Positions 6,038 to 6,586 of a stretch of DNA of 6,586 bases are shown one piece after another. The notes beneath the pieces were generated by a model that was not told the origin of the DNA, ran no database searches, and worked only from the letters and a program-made list of their open reading frames with translations. This DNA is from an uncultured Bacteroidales bacterium (GTDB lineage: Bacteria; Bacteroidota; Bacteroidia; Bacteroidales; Lentimicrobiaceae), in NCBI GenBank assembly GCA_937864935.1, contig CALMDN010000115.1, positions 1 through 6,586 on the forward strand, written 5' to 3'. Each line of letters opens with the position of its first letter. Positions within the stretch are counted from its first letter, which is position 1. The translations under genes and the position numbers were made by a program.

Positions 6038-6586
6038 TTAAAAGATCCAGCGGTAACCGAAAATCAGGGTAACGGCAACATGTATAATCATGATAATCAG
6101 CATGATGATTGCAAAAGGAAGATGCGCTACATGCCAGTATCTGAAGAGGTTCTGCATAAAGAGCAGTCGGTCGATTTTGCGGTTGAGTGAAATCTCATTT
6201 CTTACCAGCTTGAGCACCTGTCTGACTTCAGTTTTGTTGAGCCCCTGGCTCCTGAGCGTCGATTTTACCTTCCGCAGGGTTGAAAAATCATCGAAGTAGT
6301 TCTTTGTAAAACGCCAGAAAAGGATGCCTTCTTCCATCTCTGTTTTCTTACGGGTTGAATCAATGATCAGATTGTAACTCAGCTCGTCCAGTTTGAAACC
6401 TGTCGATAACAGTTCACCGAGGTTACTCTTCATTTCGCGTACTTCATTCAGCGTGAGTTCCCGCCCTTCAATACTGCGGGGAATCTGAATATAAATAAAC
6501 CTCCCGACTATCCCGCTCAGAAAAACAGCCACCATACTCCAGAAACTGACCGCAACCAGCCCGCCGAATTTGAAGGATGTATGAAA
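6038..6586 (-). CDS. Cytochrome b-like integral membrane protein, C-terminal part (enters from right edge)
   Basis: The frame is open to the right edge. The ATG at 6535 is internal, because 17 further in-frame codons precede it (FHTSFKFGGLVAVSFWS) and they complete a membrane helix. The 182 visible residues contain that helix (about residues 8-34, ending RFIYIQIPRS), a charged, mostly helical soluble stretch of about 100 residues, and a C-terminal helix (HLPFAIIMLIIMIIHVAVTLIFGY). Histidines H2, those in WHVAHLP and the one in IIHVAV are placed as b-haem ligand candidates near or inside helices. From memory, the H-x4-KFGG and YIQIPRS segments recur in cytochrome b-like proteins of Bacteroidota. 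The stop is 2 bases before the flavoprotein start, so the two probably form an inner-membrane electron-transfer unit, possibly a quinol or quinone oxidoreductase. The N-terminus, with the remaining helices and any further haem ligands, is outside the window. I do not assign a gene name. Confidence 0.8.
   Translation of the reverse strand, partial: FHTSFKFGGLVAVSFWSMVAVFLSGIVGRFIYIQIPRSIEGRELTLNEVREMKSNLGELLSTGFKLDELSYNLIIDSTRKKTEMEEGILFWRFTKNYFDDFSTLRKVKSTLRSQGLNKTEVRQVLKLVRNEISLNRKIDRLLFMQNLFRYWHVAHLPFAIIMLIIMIIHVAVTLIFGYRWIF

Noticed and set aside
6038..6535. ATG at 6535 as the start of the cytochrome b-like gene
   Set aside because: Seventeen open codons precede it up to the window edge and complete a membrane helix, so the gene is truncated by the window rather than starting there.
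1..6586. Promoters, terminators, RNA genes or mobile elements within the window
   Set aside because: Coding covers nearly everything, the gaps are at most 13 bases, and I saw no hairpin-plus-T run, tRNA-like fold, inverted terminal repeats or transposase.

Overview
The window holds part of one tightly packed operon, all on the minus strand, so transcription runs from the right edge to the left edge. No intergenic gap exceeds 13 bases, one gene pair overlaps by 19 bases, and no internal promoter or terminator is visible. Both ends are open: the first gene enters from the right edge and the last runs off the left edge.

Layout in order of transcription: (1) 6586-6038, the C-terminal part of a membrane protein resembling cytochrome b; (2) 6035-4704, a membrane-anchored flavoprotein with two unusual ferredoxin motifs and a thioredoxin-reductase-like FAD/NAD(P) module; (3) 4690-3098, an exported cytochrome c with 20 CXXCH haem-binding motifs; (4) 3116-261, an exported cytochrome c with 37 CXXCH motifs and an exact 224-residue (672-base) internal super-repeat; (5) 250-1, the start of an exported protein of unknown function, absent from any list of ORFs bounded by two stop codons because it leaves the window.

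The cytochromes are built from one kind of triheme module of about 75 residues, with three CXXCH motifs and about three extra histidines placed to be distal haem ligands. This is reminiscent of cytochrome c7 and of c7-derived polymers such as Geobacter GSU1996. Together they carry 57 motifs (19 x 3). The boundary between the two genes falls inside one module: the 20-haem protein stops at the second haem of a module, and the 37-haem protein, after its signal peptide, resumes at the point just before the third.

Taken together this looks like a trans-envelope electron conduit: an inner-membrane haem b and Fe-S/flavin unit exchanging electrons between NAD(P)H or quinol and two long multihaem wires, possibly with an outer-membrane partner encoded by the gene at the left edge. 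Extracellular electron transfer to or from a mineral or partner cell is the natural guess, but substrate and direction cannot be read from the sequence. Gene style, signal peptides and the cytochrome b type suggest the Bacteroidota/Ignavibacteria (FCB) group from an anoxic habitat. That placement is an impression from family resemblance, not a computed result.
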